A DNA stretch of 64,000 bases from Enterococcus florum (GCF_004309355.1 NZ_BJCC01000009.1:124001-188000); one strand, 5' to 3'; positions 26,772-36,903 are shown, counted from the stretch's first letter. Made by a program: numbers and translations. The notes: a model not told the origin generated them from the letters alone.

Positions 26772-27794
26772 ATGTTTAAAAATAAAACATTATTGATTAC
26801 TGGCGGAACAGGTTCTTTTGGAAATGCAGTTATGAATCGCTTTTTAGATTCTGATATAAAAGAAATTCGAATTTTTTCTCGAGATGAAAAAAAGCAGGAT
26901 GATATGAGGAAAAAATACAGTGATGATAAATTGAAATTTTACATTGGTGATGTTAGAGACATCAACAGTGTAAAGAATGCGATGTACGGTGTAGATTATG
27001 TTTTTCATGCAGCAGCATTGAAACAAGTCCCTTCTTGTGAATTTTTCCCAATGGAAGCTGTTAAAACAAACGTTATTGGTACAGACAACGTAGTGACTGC
27101 TGCTGTAGAAATGGGTATTCAGAAAGTTATCTGCCTGTCAACAGATAAAGCAGCTTATCCAATTAATGCTATGGGTATTTCAAAAGCGATGATGGAAAAA
27201 GTTTTTGTTGCAAAAGCCAAGACAGTTTCTGAAGAAAAGACCACAATTTGTGGAACCCGTTATGGAAATGTTATGGCTTCCAGAGGATCAGTAATTCCTT
27301 TGTTTATTGAACAAATAAAATCTGGAAAACCACTTACTATTACAGATCCTGATATGACTCGCTTTTTAATGAGCTTAGAAGAAGCTGTAGAATTAGTAGT
27401 TTTTGCGTTTAAAAATGCTGTAGCTGGAGATATTATGGTCCAAAAATCTCCAGCATCTACTGTAGGTAATTTGGCTCAGGCAGTAAAAGAACTTTTTGAT
27501 GTCAAAAATGAAATCCAAATTATTGGAACTCGTCACGGAGAAAAACGCTATGAAACGCTTTTAACTAAAGAAGAGTACCATGTTGCTACGGATATGGGAG
27601 ATTTTTATCGAGTTCCTGCGGATACCCGGGATCTGAATTATGATAAATATTTTTCGGAGGGAAGTAAAGAATTAACTCAAGAGGGAGAGTACAACTCTGA
27701 TAACACTGAGCGGTTAACAGTACAACAAATCAAGGATAAGTTATTAAGTTTAGAGTATGTACAAAGTGAATTGAAAGCGTGGAGAAGCGAATGA
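26772..27794 (+). CDS. capE: UDP-GlcNAc 4,6-dehydratase/5-epimerase (CapE/FnlA)
   Basis: First enzyme of UDP-N-acetyl-L-fucosamine synthesis, converting UDP-GlcNAc to a 2-acetamido-2,6-dideoxy-4-keto-L-sugar. The 340-residue SDR has TGGTGSFGNAV at 10-20, HAAALKQVPSCE near 84, and the catalytic segment STDKAAYPINAMGISKAMME near 125 with Met in the usual Tyr position, as in CapE. RYGNVMASRGSVIPLF follows. Length and order fit CapE of Staphylococcus aureus. Overlaps the next gene slightly. Confidence 0.93.
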   Translation: MFKNKTLLITGGTGSFGNAVMNRFLDSDIKEIRIFSRDEKKQDDMRKKYSDDKLKFYIGDVRDINSVKNAMYGVDYVFHAAALKQVPSCEFFPMEAVKTNVIGTDNVVTAAVEMGIQKVICLSTDKAAYPINAMGISKAMMEKVFVAKAKTVSEEKTTICGTRYGNVMASRGSVIPLFIEQIKSGKPLTITDPDMTRFLMSLEEAVELVVFAFKNAVAGDIMVQKSPASTVGNLAQAVKELFDVKNEIQIIGTRHGEKRYETLLTKEEYHVATDMGDFYRVPADTRDLNYDKYFSEGSKELTQEGEYNSDNTERLTVQQIKDKLLSLEYVQSELKAWRSE

Positions 27795-28900
27795 GGATTC
27801 TTGTTACTGGATCTCAAGGATTTGTAGGAAAAAACTTGATTGCAGAACTGAAAAATCAAGGTTATGAAACTATTTTTGAATATGATGTAGACACTCCAGA
27901 TTATTTATTGGAAGAATATTGTTATCAAGCGAATTTTGTTTTTCACTTAGCAGGAGTCAATCGTCCAAGTAATGAGTCGGAGTTCATGGATGGAAATTTT
28001 GGATTTACCTCCAAATTGTTATCTTATTTGAAAGACAATAATAACACTTGCCCTATTATGATTTCCTCATCAATTCAGGCTTCATTAGATAACCCATATG
28101 GGAAAAGTAAAAAAGCTGGGGAAGAATTATTACAACAATATCAAAATGATACAGGGGCTCAAATTTATATCTACCGTTTTTCCAATTTGTATGGGAAATG
28201 GTCACGCCCCAATTACAATACTGTAGTTGCCACCTTTTGCTATAAAATTGCTAGAAATCAGGAAGTATTGGTCAATGATCCCAACGCTACAATGACTTTA
28301 TGCTATATAGACGATGTTGTCCAAGAGTTGATAAGATGTCTACAAGGGCACCCGACAAGAGGAGACGATCATTATATTGTTCAGGAATCTGACACAATTA
28401 CTGTAGGCCAATTAAAAGAGATTATAATGTCTTTTAAGGAAAGTCGAAAGAATCTTAGCGTTCCGCAATTGAATCAAAGGATCGAAAAAAACTTATACAG
28501 TACTTATTTAAGTTTTTTACCTGAAGATGAGTTTGCTTATCCACTCAAAATGAATCAAGATAACAGAGGTTCTTTTACAGAATTTATTCGCACCCCGGAC
28601 AGAGGTCAAATCTCCATAAACATATCAAAACCCGGAATAACTAAAGGAAACCATTGGCATCACACTAAAAATGAAAAATTTTTAGTGGTCAGTGGAGAGG
28701 GTGTGATACGTTTTAGGCATATTGATTCGGAAGAAGTTTTGGAATATTTTGTTTCAGATAAAAAATTAGAAGTTGTTGATATCCCGGTTGGGTACACACA
28801 CAATATCGAAAATCTTGGTGAAAAAGAAATGGTTACTATTATGTGGGTAAATGAACCCTTTGATTCTGATCATCCAGATACTTACTTTATGGAGGTTTAA
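27791..28900 (+). CDS. capF: bifunctional epimerase/reductase with cupin domain (CapF/FnlB)
   Basis: Second enzyme of the UDP-L-FucNAc pathway. The 369-residue product has exactly the length I recall for S. aureus CapF: an N-terminal SDR domain (GSQGFVGKNL at 7-16; SSSIQASLDNPYGKSK near 97-112) that reduces the keto sugar with NADPH, and a C-terminal cupin domain (about 245-369; KGNHWHHTKNEKFLVVSGEG near 285) that carries out the epimerisation and binds zinc. I use ATG 27791 (GGAG six bases upstream). It overlaps the capE end by four bases. Confidence 0.93.
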   Translation: MRILVTGSQGFVGKNLIAELKNQGYETIFEYDVDTPDYLLEEYCYQANFVFHLAGVNRPSNESEFMDGNFGFTSKLLSYLKDNNNTCPIMISSSIQASLDNPYGKSKKAGEELLQQYQNDTGAQIYIYRFSNLYGKWSRPNYNTVVATFCYKIARNQEVLVNDPNATMTLCYIDDVVQELIRCLQGHPTRGDDHYIVQESDTITVGQLKEIIMSFKESRKNLSVPQLNQRIEKNLYSTYLSFLPEDEFAYPLKMNQDNRGSFTEFIRTPDRGQISINISKPGITKGNHWHHTKNEKFLVVSGEGVIRFRHIDSEEVLEYFVSDKKLEVVDIPVGYTHNIENLGEKEMVTIMWVNEPFDSDHPDTYFMEV

Positions 28901-28902
28901 TT

Positions 28903-30030
28903 GTGAAAAAGCTAAAAGTAATGACAGTTGTGGGTACGAGACCAGAAATTATTCGTTTATCTGCAGTTATCAATTGTCTGAGTAATTCGGAAGCGATTGA
29001 TCATATTTTAGTTCATACTGGTCAAAATTATGACTATGAGCTGAATGAAGTCTTTTTCAAAGATTTTAAATTAGAAAAACCTGATTATTTTCTCAATGCT
29101 GCTGTAGGTACTGCAATTGAAACAGTTGGAAATATTTTAATTAAAATTGATCCGATTTTGGAAGAGGTTAAGCCGGATGCTTTTCTTGTTTTAGGGGACA
29201 CTAACAGCTGTTTATGTGCGATTGCAGCAAAACGACGACACATTCCAATTTTTCACATGGAAGCTGGAAATCGATGCTTCGATCAAAGAGTTCCAGAAGA
29301 AACGAATCGTAAAATTGTTGATCATACAGCGGATATTAATTTAACTTACAGTGACATAGCGCGCGAGTATTTGCTTCGTGAGGGATTACCAGCTGATCGT
29401 ATAATTAAAACCGGTAGTCCAATGTTTGAAGTATTGAATTCAAGAAAAGAAGATATTGATAAATCGAATATTTTAGAACGATTATTACTAAAAAAGAACA
29501 AATACTTTCTTGTATCTGCTCACAGAGAAGAGAATGTTAGTTCGGAAGAAAACTTTCTCGATTTAGTAGAAACAATTAATACGATTGCAGAGAAATATCA
29601 ATATCCAATCATCATAAGTACTCACCCTCGCACTATGAATATGATCAAAGAGAAAAAGATCAAATTTCATGATTTAGTTAAAACCATGAAACCTATGGGG
29701 TTCAATGATTACAATAAACTACAGATTAATGCTACAGCTGTTTTGAGTGATAGTGGTACGATTAGCGAAGAATCATCGATTTTAAACTTTAAAGCATTAA
29801 ATATTCGTCAAGCTCATGAAAGACCAGAGGCTATGGAAGAAGCTAGTGTGATGATGGTGGGTTTAAAGAAGGAAAGAATTTTAGAAGGATTAACTATTTT
29901 AGAGACCCAAAAAAAAGATACCTTGAGAACGGTTCTTGACTATTCTATGTTTAATGTATCAGAGAAGGTTTTAAGAATTATTTTGTCTTACACTGATTAT
30001 GTGAATCGGGTGGTGTGGAGAAAATGTTAG
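28903..30030 (+). CDS. capG: UDP-N-acetyl-L-fucosamine synthase, 2-epimerase (CapG/FnlC)
   Basis: Third pathway enzyme, a UDP-GlcNAc 2-epimerase-like protein of 375 residues that inverts C2 to give UDP-L-FucNAc. Family motifs: VGTRPEIIRLSAV near 10-22, HTGQNYDYELNEVFF near 45, LVLGDTNSCL near 92, HMEAGNRCFDQRVPEE near 112, and SDSGTISEESS near 281. The GTG start lies two bases after the capF stop with GGAGG upstream. Completes the capE-capF-capG set next to a WbuB-like transferase. Confidence 0.93.
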   Translation: MKKLKVMTVVGTRPEIIRLSAVINCLSNSEAIDHILVHTGQNYDYELNEVFFKDFKLEKPDYFLNAAVGTAIETVGNILIKIDPILEEVKPDAFLVLGDTNSCLCAIAAKRRHIPIFHMEAGNRCFDQRVPEETNRKIVDHTADINLTYSDIAREYLLREGLPADRIIKTGSPMFEVLNSRKEDIDKSNILERLLLKKNKYFLVSAHREENVSSEENFLDLVETINTIAEKYQYPIIISTHPRTMNMIKEKKIKFHDLVKTMKPMGFNDYNKLQINATAVLSDSGTISEESSILNFKALNIRQAHERPEAMEEASVMMVGLKKERILEGLTILETQKKDTLRTVLDYSMFNVSEKVLRIILSYTDYVNRVVWRKC

Positions 30031-30845
30031 ATACTACCGCTATAGCAATATGTATAATATATTATGATAATTATTCTGAGATTAATTCCTTTCTTGAGGA
30101 ATTAGAAAAGCAAGTGAAAAAGAACTTTGTTGTTGGAATTACGATTAATAAAGATTCTAACAATGAAGCTGCCAATTTATTAATTGACAACGAGGATAAG
30201 AACTACCAAATATATGCTTTTTACCCTGAAAAGAATTTGGGTTACTTAAATGGGTTGTTCTATTCTTATGAGCATATTATTGAAAGATATAAGACGCTTG
30301 AATGGGTTGTATTTTGTAATACAGATATTGAGATAAGAGATACTTTTTTCTTTGAGACGCTGAATAACAGGCAATACTCTTCCGAAATCTATTGTGTCGC
30401 GCCGTCTGTCTATGAGAAAAATCGAGGTGTTTATGAGAACCCACAGTACGAAAAAAGATACAATTTGAAATCTTTGAATAAGAGAATCTTTATTTTTAAA
30501 AGACCTTTTCTCTCAAAATTATATATACAATTATCTCAGATAAAAGCACAAAGAAACAGGAAAGTCAAAAGAGCCAGTCAGTATGTTTACTCAGCGCATG
30601 GATCATTTTTTATGTTAAGAAACAAATTTCTACAGAATATTAACAGAAAGTATTTTTCTTTAATGTACAGCGAGGAAGCGTTTATTGCTGAGGAAGTAAA
30701 TAATTTGAATAAGAAAATATATTATGATAGTGAATTAGAAGTTATTCATGATGAAAGTCAAAGTACTGGTAAACTCGATTTTCATAAGAAAAGTAAATAC
30801 ATTTCTGATTCACTGATAAAAATCCGAGATAGATACTTCATTTAG
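30024..30845 (+). CDS. family 2-like glycosyltransferase
   Basis: Predicted GT-A fold glycosyltransferase, 273 residues. It shows a GT2-like N-terminus (IAICIIYYDNYSEINSFL) and acidic donor-binding motifs (FCNTDIEIRD near 97 and the YSEEAFIAEE segment near 216, which resembles the rhamnosyltransferase ED region). The AT-rich codon use is strong. I chose ATG 30024, which overlaps the capG stop; a GTG at 30015 is also possible. It likely adds one sugar of the repeat unit; donor and linkage cannot be read. Confidence 0.7.
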   Translation: MLDTTAIAICIIYYDNYSEINSFLEELEKQVKKNFVVGITINKDSNNEAANLLIDNEDKNYQIYAFYPEKNLGYLNGLFYSYEHIIERYKTLEWVVFCNTDIEIRDTFFFETLNNRQYSSEIYCVAPSVYEKNRGVYENPQYEKRYNLKSLNKRIFIFKRPFLSKLYIQLSQIKAQRNRKVKRASQYVYSAHGSFFMLRNKFLQNINRKYFSLMYSEEAFIAEEVNNLNKKIYYDSELEVIHDESQSTGKLDFHKKSKYISDSLIKIRDRYFI

Positions 30846-30859
30846 GGAGGAGGGATTTG

Positions 30860-31990
30860 GTGAATGAAATATTATTTGTTACAAATATCGAAATGAAGAA
30901 GACCAGCGGAATATATAAGAAGATTGTAAGTCAATGTAAAGCATTGTCTAGAATGAAAAAATGTACTTTAATTTGTAAAAAAGATGGTAAGATTTTTAAT
31001 GTTATTTTTTATAAGGGACAATGGTTTAAGGAAATATCTACTAATAAACCTGGGAATATTAGGGAACTTTTAAAACACTCGAAAGAAATGATAGAGAGTT
31101 TGCCTATCGAGATACTTTATTTTAGATTAACACTTAAACCTACGTTTAGACAGGTAAAACTATTCAAATTTGCAAGAGAGAATGGAATTAAAGTTATATA
31201 TGAAATTCCTACATTCCCATTTTTTTTTGAGCAAGTAAATTCGTCAAACAGAAAATTGCTTACTCTTTTGAAAATGATTTTTGATAAAATAATATTTTTA
31301 CAATCAAAAAGGTATATAGATTGCATTCCAGTAATCCTAAGTAATAGTGAAATAAAGAAAGAGAAAAAATTTTTTGAAATCACAAATGGGGTTTGTTCTA
31401 ACAATCTACCTATTAATTACAAAAGAAATTCTTTAAATGATTCCATCAATTTTTTAGGTGTTGGAACTTTGATTTCGTATCATGGTTACGACAAATTAAT
31501 AAAGTCAATATACCAATATAAGCAAAAGGAAAATAAGATAAAAATAATTTTTCATATTGTTGGGGATGGACCAGAAATAGGTATGTTGAAAAGACTTGCT
31601 CTAAGTTTAGACTTGACAAATGAGATTAAATTTTATGGACCCTTACATGGAGAGGAATTAAACAAGGTTTTTGAGATAGCGGATGCGGGTATAGGAGCAT
31701 TATCACTCTATAAAAGACATGCTGATATTGATACAACCTTGAAGGTTGTTGAATACTTAGTTCGAGGAATACCCGTTATAACCTCAGGACATTTAAATGA
31801 AAAAGTAAATAAGGATTTTTATATAGAAGTAGAAAATGACAGTTCAGTGTTTGATTTGAGAAAGGTTTTAGAATTCTTGAGAGAATTTCGTAGTAAGGAT
31901 AGAGATTGTGAAATTACTTTTTTAAGGGATTTATACAATTGGGATAATATTATGGAGAAGATAGTTAATGGAAATGAGTTTAATCAATAA
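30860..31990 (+). CDS. GT4-like glycosyltransferase
   Basis: GT-B glycosyltransferase of 376 residues. Start at GTG 30860, with GGAGGAGGG five bases upstream; a TTG just before it is too close. The N-terminal half is poorly conserved (LFVTNIEMKKTSGIYKKIVS); the C-terminal half has the GT4 layout FLGVGTLISYHGYDKLI near 193, FHIVGDGPEIGMLKRL near 231, and DAGIGALSLYK near 275 followed by LKVVEYLVRGIPVI. Donor unknown. The wzy-like gene starts inside its 3' end (23-base overlap). Confidence 0.78.
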   Translation: MNEILFVTNIEMKKTSGIYKKIVSQCKALSRMKKCTLICKKDGKIFNVIFYKGQWFKEISTNKPGNIRELLKHSKEMIESLPIEILYFRLTLKPTFRQVKLFKFARENGIKVIYEIPTFPFFFEQVNSSNRKLLTLLKMIFDKIIFLQSKRYIDCIPVILSNSEIKKEKKFFEITNGVCSNNLPINYKRNSLNDSINFLGVGTLISYHGYDKLIKSIYQYKQKENKIKIIFHIVGDGPEIGMLKRLALSLDLTNEIKFYGPLHGEELNKVFEIADAGIGALSLYKRHADIDTTLKVVEYLVRGIPVITSGHLNEKVNKDFYIEVENDSSVFDLRKVLEFLREFRSKDRDCEITFLRDLYNWDNIMEKIVNGNEFNQ

Positions 31991-33176
31991 AAATGAGAAA
32001 TACGAAATACGTTCTATTGAGTTGTTCTGTTTCATTTTTAGTATGATTTTTTTAGGAGAAATCAAGGGAATCGATATTAGAATAATAGTTTATATCTTTT
32101 GGATAATCTACTCATTAATTAAAAGAATAAATGGAAAGATTTTTTTCACAAAGAGACAGCTAATAGTTATTATCTTGTTAAGCGTTGTTCTATTATATTC
32201 ATCTTTAGTATTTTTGTTTAGTCTATCCAATGACTTCTTTTTCCTACTAAAAACTATTCGGAGTATAGTCTCCGCATTAGTCATATTCCTATTTTTTAAC
32301 AACAGTAACGTTAGCTATATAAAGCTAACAAAAATTTACTTGCTTGCTATAAGCATCCATGCACTTTCAATAATTTTGAGTATACTTTCACCTAGTATTA
32401 GGGAATCCTTGTACATTTTTAGCGGATATTCAAAAAAATTATTACCCTTCCGGTCTAGCGGTCTTTTTTCTGGTTATGATTTTGCTGGATATTTTATAAA
32501 TATTGCGATCTTCTTTTTTGGTTTATTAATCATTTGGAAAAAAACTAGAAATAGCTTGTTTGTTTATTGCTATTTCATTTTTCTGATTTTGGCAGTGATT
32601 TTAACATCAAGGTTCAATGTTTTTGTATTAGCAATGAATGTATTATTTCTCTTATTTATCTCCTATAGAAATAATAATTTAAGTGCAAGAATTTTCTTTA
32701 CCATAATAAATGGGTTTTTGGCGTTTTTTTTGGCAATATTCTCTGTATTGTCAATGAATATTGCTCCAAACTTAAGATTCTTTTTAGCAACTAGATATCC
32801 TCTTTTAAATAATATAAGTACAACAATTACTGATAGCTATGCAAATTACGATGTTTCTAGTACCATTAGTAGTCAATTTGTTTTTCCTAGTAGTCCTAGG
32901 TTCTTTTTTGGATTAAATGAAAGAGCACCGGTTGATCCAGGATACATAAATATCATTTATTATGCAGGGCTTATTGGATTAATTTTGATTATATTAATTT
33001 ATGTCTTTTTAATAAAATCTAGTTTGAAAGAGGCGGATAATAGGCTTCGTATTTTTTTAATGCTATTATTGTTAATGAATTTAGTATTTGAAATAAAATT
33101 GTCATTTTTATTATCATCAGGTGCTTTTGAATTGTTAGTTATCTTTACGTGTGCTAAAAACGAAATAGTAACATGA
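31968..33176 (+). CDS. Wzy-like polysaccharide polymerase
   Basis: Integral membrane protein of 402 residues with about ten to eleven hydrophobic segments and a large loop around residues 280-320, the architecture of Wzy polymerases that join repeat units outside the membrane. Sequence similarity between Wzy proteins is always low, so the call rests on topology, on the SGLFSGYDFAGYFINI segment, and on position in a Wzx/Wzy locus that otherwise lacks a polymerase. ATG 31968 has GGAG ten bases upstream. Extremely AT-rich. Confidence 0.75.
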   Translation: MEMSLINKNEKYEIRSIELFCFIFSMIFLGEIKGIDIRIIVYIFWIIYSLIKRINGKIFFTKRQLIVIILLSVVLLYSSLVFLFSLSNDFFFLLKTIRSIVSALVIFLFFNNSNVSYIKLTKIYLLAISIHALSIILSILSPSIRESLYIFSGYSKKLLPFRSSGLFSGYDFAGYFINIAIFFFGLLIIWKKTRNSLFVYCYFIFLILAVILTSRFNVFVLAMNVLFLLFISYRNNNLSARIFFTIINGFLAFFLAIFSVLSMNIAPNLRFFLATRYPLLNNISTTITDSYANYDVSSTISSQFVFPSSPRFFFGLNERAPVDPGYINIIYYAGLIGLILIILIYVFLIKSSLKEADNRLRIFLMLLLLMNLVFEIKLSFLLSSGAFELLVIFTCAKNEIVT

Positions 33177-33220
33177 GAATAGTGATACAATATATATTTT
33201 AATAAGTGAGGAACAGAAAA

Positions 33221-34387
33221 ATGAAAATATCGGTTTTTGGTCTAGGTTACGTGGGATTGGCCAATGCGTTACTACTATCACAAAAAGAACAGGTTTTAGC
33301 TTACGATATTGTAGATGAAAAAATAGAAATGTTAAAAGAAGGAATCACACCCATAGAGGATAAAGAGATAAATGAGTTTTTGACTCAGAAGAAGACTAAA
33401 ATTGAGTTTACCAAAGATTTTGCTAAAGCTGTGAATTTTGGAGATTATCTTATCATTGCAACCCCAACTGATTACGACGAAGAAAAAAATTATTTTAATA
33501 CTTCTTCTGTAGAAAGCGTGATTGAAAATGCCTTAGAAATTCGTCCGAATGCTCAATTTATTATTAAGTCTACTATACCGGTTGGATATACAAAAAAACT
33601 AAAAAGAACCTTTTCCACTGAAAATATTATTTTTTCACCAGAGTTTTTACGAGAAGGAAGAGCCTTGTTTGATAACCTTCACCCTTCTCGTATAATTGTA
33701 GGAGAGAAAACAGATAGGGGGGAAAAGATTGCTAAAATGTTTAGGAACAATTCGATGGAGAGTGAGGTTGCCGTTTTATTAACTGATTCTACCGAGGCGG
33801 AGGCAATTAAACTTTTTTCCAATACTTATCTAGCATTGCGGGTTGCTTATTTTAATGAGTTAGATACATATGCAGAGATTCGTGGACTGAATACCAAGCA
33901 GATTATTGATGGTGTCTGTTTAGATCCTCGCATTGGTAGTCACTACAACAATCCATCATTTGGATATGGTGGTTATTGTTTACCTAAGGACACTAAGCAA
34001 CTACTTTCCAATTATGAGGATGTACCAAGTAACATTATAAGAGCAATTGTGGAATCTAATACAACAAGAAAAGACTACATTGCTGAGAAAATACTTCAAA
34101 AAAAACCAGTTGTTGTGGGGATTTATCGTTTATCAATGAAGACAAATTCAGATAATTTCCGTCATTCTTCTATTCAAGGAATAATGAAAAGAATAAAGGC
34201 TAAAGGTATAGAAGTTATCATATATGAGCCAAACCTGAATCAGGAAATTTTTTTTAGTTCTCAAGTTATTGATAATTTGAAGTTGTTCAAAGAAAAATCA
34301 GATGTGATTGTTTCCAATCGCTTCGAAACCGAGTTAATGGATGTTAAACATAAAGTTTATACTAGAGATGTTTTTGGAAGAGATTAA
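33221..34387 (+). CDS. ugd: UDP-glucose/nucleotide-sugar 6-dehydrogenase
   Basis: NAD-dependent enzyme of 388 residues that oxidises UDP-glucose, or a related UDP-hexose, to its uronic acid. Rossmann motif [11 protein letters not shown] near 6, [12 protein letters not shown] near 138, [20 protein letters not shown] near 200-219 and catalytic Cys253 in [11 protein letters not shown]. The ATG at 33221 follows GTGAGG by seven bases. It implies a uronic acid in the polymer. It lies between wzy and wzx in the same direction. Confidence 0.9.
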   Translation: MKISVFGLGYVGLANALLLSQKEQVLAYDIVDEKIEMLKEGITPIEDKEINEFLTQKKTKIEFTKDFAKAVNFGDYLIIATPTDYDEEKNYFNTSSVESVIENALEIRPNAQFIIKSTIPVGYTKKLKRTFSTENIIFSPEFLREGRALFDNLHPSRIIVGEKTDRGEKIAKMFRNNSMESEVAVLLTDSTEAEAIKLFSNTYLALRVAYFNELDTYAEIRGLNTKQIIDGVCLDPRIGSHYNNPSFGYGGYCLPKDTKQLLSNYEDVPSNIIRAIVESNTTRKDYIAEKILQKKPVVVGIYRLSMKTNSDNFRHSSIQGIMKRIKAKGIEVIIYEPNLNQEIFFSSQVIDNLKLFKEKSDVIVSNRFETELMDVKHKVYTRDVFGRD

Positions 34388-34389
34388 AA

Positions 34390-35808
34390 ATGAAGAATGT
34401 AGCAAAAAATTTCATGTATCAAACTGTCTTTCAATTGACAAAGATAATTCTGCCAATTGTCACAATTCCTATCGTTTCTAATGCTCTTGGACCAGTAGGG
34501 ATTGGGGTATATAATTATACTTATTCAATCGCTCAGTATTTTGTTTTACTTGCAGGGCTAGGAGTTACTATATATGGGAATAGAGAAGTTGCCTTAGTAT
34601 GGAAAAAATCCAAAAAGAGCACTTCTATAGTCTTTTGTGAAATATTTGTTTTTAAAATGATAATTTCATCTATAGTATTAATTATGTACTTTGTTTTATC
34701 CTTTTTTGTCGATAATAAAGGAGTTTTCCTGTCTCAAATATTTGTCATTCTCGCAGTAATGTTTGATATTTCGTGGTTTTTTATGGGAATAGAAGATTTT
34801 AGAAAGACTAGCATGGTGAATTTAATAGTTCAATTATTTTCATTTGTTTTCATCATTTTATTAGTTAAAGATGAGAAAGATGTTGTTGTGTATACTCTTA
34901 TTCAATCATTGGGAATAATGTTATCACAGTTATTAGTTTGGGTATATATTCGAAAGCATATAAAATTTGTCAAGGTGAATATAAGAAAATGCCTTCAACA
35001 TATTAAAGGATCAATTGACTATTTTATTCCGCAGGTCGCAATAATGCTTTATACTAATTTAAATAAAACCATTCTAGGCTTTTATCTAGGTGCTGTTGCG
35101 GTGGGGTATTATGCCAATTCCCTGCAGCTCAATACAGTATTTATAACTATAATCACAACGTTGGATTTGGTTTTGTTACCTCACATGACTAGTTTATTTG
35201 CAAGTAAGGAATCATCGAAAATTGTTCGAATGATGGAAAAAACAATTAACTTGCAATTATTTATATCAATTCCTACGATGTTTGGAATGCTGATTGTTTA
35301 TGATAAACTAGTTCCTTGGTTTTTTGGAAGTAAATTTCTGTTTATAAACAAGATTATACCTCTTTTCAGCATTTTAATTGTAGTAATTCCATTAGGTATG
35401 TCTATATCTAGACAGTATTTAATGCCTGTAGGTAGGGTTAAGGAATATAATAAATCTGTCCTTTTAGGAGCAGGTATTAATATATTATTGAATGCTTTTC
35501 TTCTCCCGTTGTTTGGATTTTTCGGAGTAGTCTTTGCTAATATTTTCGCTGAATTATTTGTCACTATTGTTAGAGTTAGATCATTTTTAAAATCAACAGA
35601 TTTTAAGTTTAACGTAAAAAACATAATCTCTTACACAATGGCTGCACTAATTATGTTTTTTTTAACACGGTTATTCACACATGACATGCCTGAACTATTA
35701 TGGGTGAATATTGTTCAAGCGATAATCGCAGTATTGATATATTTTGTAATTGTTACATTCCTCCGTACAAATCCAATTATTGAATTTATTAGAAATAAAA
35801 GAATTTAG
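34390..35808 (+). CDS. Wzx flippase (polysaccharide repeat-unit exporter)
   Basis: Membrane protein of 472 residues with twelve to fourteen helices of the MOP superfamily. It should flip undecaprenyl-linked repeat units across the membrane for Wzy. Signatures: the N-terminal FMYQTVFQLTKIILPIVTIP, YNYTYSIAQYFVLLAGLGVTIYGNRE near 38-63, and GAVAVGYYANSLQL near 234. Starts two bases after the ugd stop. Last of the strain-specific synthesis genes; downstream GC content returns to the genomic level. Confidence 0.9.
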   Translation: MKNVAKNFMYQTVFQLTKIILPIVTIPIVSNALGPVGIGVYNYTYSIAQYFVLLAGLGVTIYGNREVALVWKKSKKSTSIVFCEIFVFKMIISSIVLIMYFVLSFFVDNKGVFLSQIFVILAVMFDISWFFMGIEDFRKTSMVNLIVQLFSFVFIILLVKDEKDVVVYTLIQSLGIMLSQLLVWVYIRKHIKFVKVNIRKCLQHIKGSIDYFIPQVAIMLYTNLNKTILGFYLGAVAVGYYANSLQLNTVFITIITTLDLVLLPHMTSLFASKESSKIVRMMEKTINLQLFISIPTMFGMLIVYDKLVPWFFGSKFLFINKIIPLFSILIVVIPLGMSISRQYLMPVGRVKEYNKSVLLGAGINILLNAFLLPLFGFFGVVFANIFAELFVTIVRVRSFLKSTDFKFNVKNIISYTMAALIMFFLTRLFTHDMPELLWVNIVQAIIAVLIYFVIVTFLRTNPIIEFIRNKRI

Positions 35809-35809
35809 C

Positions 35810-35876
35810 CTAGGATTGCATTTCATCATAAGCAATGAACTCTTTTCGTTAATTTTCTACTAAATCCTAGTTTTTA
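35810..35876 (+). terminator. probable terminator of polysaccharide operon
   Basis: Arms CTAGGATT (35810-35817) and AATCCTAG (35863-35870) are perfect complements with a 45-base loop, followed by TTTTT. Confidence 0.5.
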
Positions 35877-35934
35877 AAATCACTTTCCCCTACCATTAAC
35901 ACTGTGAAAAAATCGAAAAAAGCGAGTTGAAATC

Positions 35935-36894
35935 ATGTCTGAAAAGAAAAAACGAAAACGCAAAGGTGTCAAACGTACGAGTACAGCCAAAAAAGTTCTT
36001 TTTACTTTGCTAGGTATCCTATTAACGATCCTCGTTGTTGTTGGAGTGGTCGGGGCGAAGATGTACAGCGATGTGAAACGGACCGCGGATGGCACTCATG
36101 AGAAGGTGGAGCGTCAGGATGGGAACAGTCGAACGGTCAGCCTAGAAGACAAAGAACCGTTTAGTGTTCTTCTGCTAGGAGTTGATACGGGAGCGCTTGG
36201 TCGGAACGAGCAAGGGCGTTCGGATACGATGATGGTGGCGACGGTGAATCCGGCGGACAATCAAACGACGATCGTGAGCTTGCCGCGGGACACGTATGCG
36301 GAGATCGTCGGGCATAACACGGAGGATAAGATCAACCACGCGTATGCGTTTGGTGGGGCAGCGATGTCGATGGATACAGTGGAAAAGTTGATGGATATTC
36401 CGATCAATCATTACATTACCATCAATATGCAGGGGATCGAGAGTTTAGTGGATGCTGTGGATGGGATTGAGGTCAACAATCCGTTTGAGTTTACCTATGA
36501 GGGAACGACTTTTCCTGAAGGACGTCAGCAGCTGGATGGCGATTTGGCTTTGAAGTATTCGCGGATGCGGTATGATGATCCGAATGGCGACTATGGGCGC
36601 CAGGAGCGTCAGCGTCAGATCATTACTGGGGTGGCGAAAAAGATCATGACCTTGGATGGTGTGACCAGCTACCAGCAAATTTTGACGGCGATGGGTGAAA
36701 ACGTGAAGACGGACCTGACCTTTGGTGAGATGCGGACGTTGGCATCAAAATATCGTTCGGCGTTTGATACGTTTAAAACGGATCAGTTGAAGGGTGAGGG
36801 CTTCATGCAAAACGAGGTTTCATATCAACGAGTTGCGCCGGAAGAATTGACACGGGTCCAAAATGAATTGAAGCAGCAGCTTCATCTAAATTAA
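35935..36894 (+). CDS. LytR-CpsA-Psr family glycopolymer ligase
   Basis: LCP protein of 319 residues that attaches lipid-linked glycopolymers (capsule, teichoic or other wall polymers) to peptidoglycan. Very basic N-terminus, one membrane helix (about 21-43), then an extracellular LCP domain: FSVLLLGVDTGALG near 81, GRSDTMMVATVN near 98, SLPRDTYAEI near 119, and YSRMRYDDPNGDYGRQERQRQ near 207 with the catalytic/pyrophosphate-binding Arg residues. Adjacent to the capsule locus but with its own upstream region, and in the more GC-rich codon style of the core genome. Confidence 0.93.
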   Translation: MSEKKKRKRKGVKRTSTAKKVLFTLLGILLTILVVVGVVGAKMYSDVKRTADGTHEKVERQDGNSRTVSLEDKEPFSVLLLGVDTGALGRNEQGRSDTMMVATVNPADNQTTIVSLPRDTYAEIVGHNTEDKINHAYAFGGAAMSMDTVEKLMDIPINHYITINMQGIESLVDAVDGIEVNNPFEFTYEGTTFPEGRQQLDGDLALKYSRMRYDDPNGDYGRQERQRQIITGVAKKIMTLDGVTSYQQILTAMGENVKTDLTFGEMRTLASKYRSAFDTFKTDQLKGEGFMQNEVSYQRVAPEELTRVQNELKQQLHLN

Positions 36895-36903
36895 TCTTAA
36901 GGT

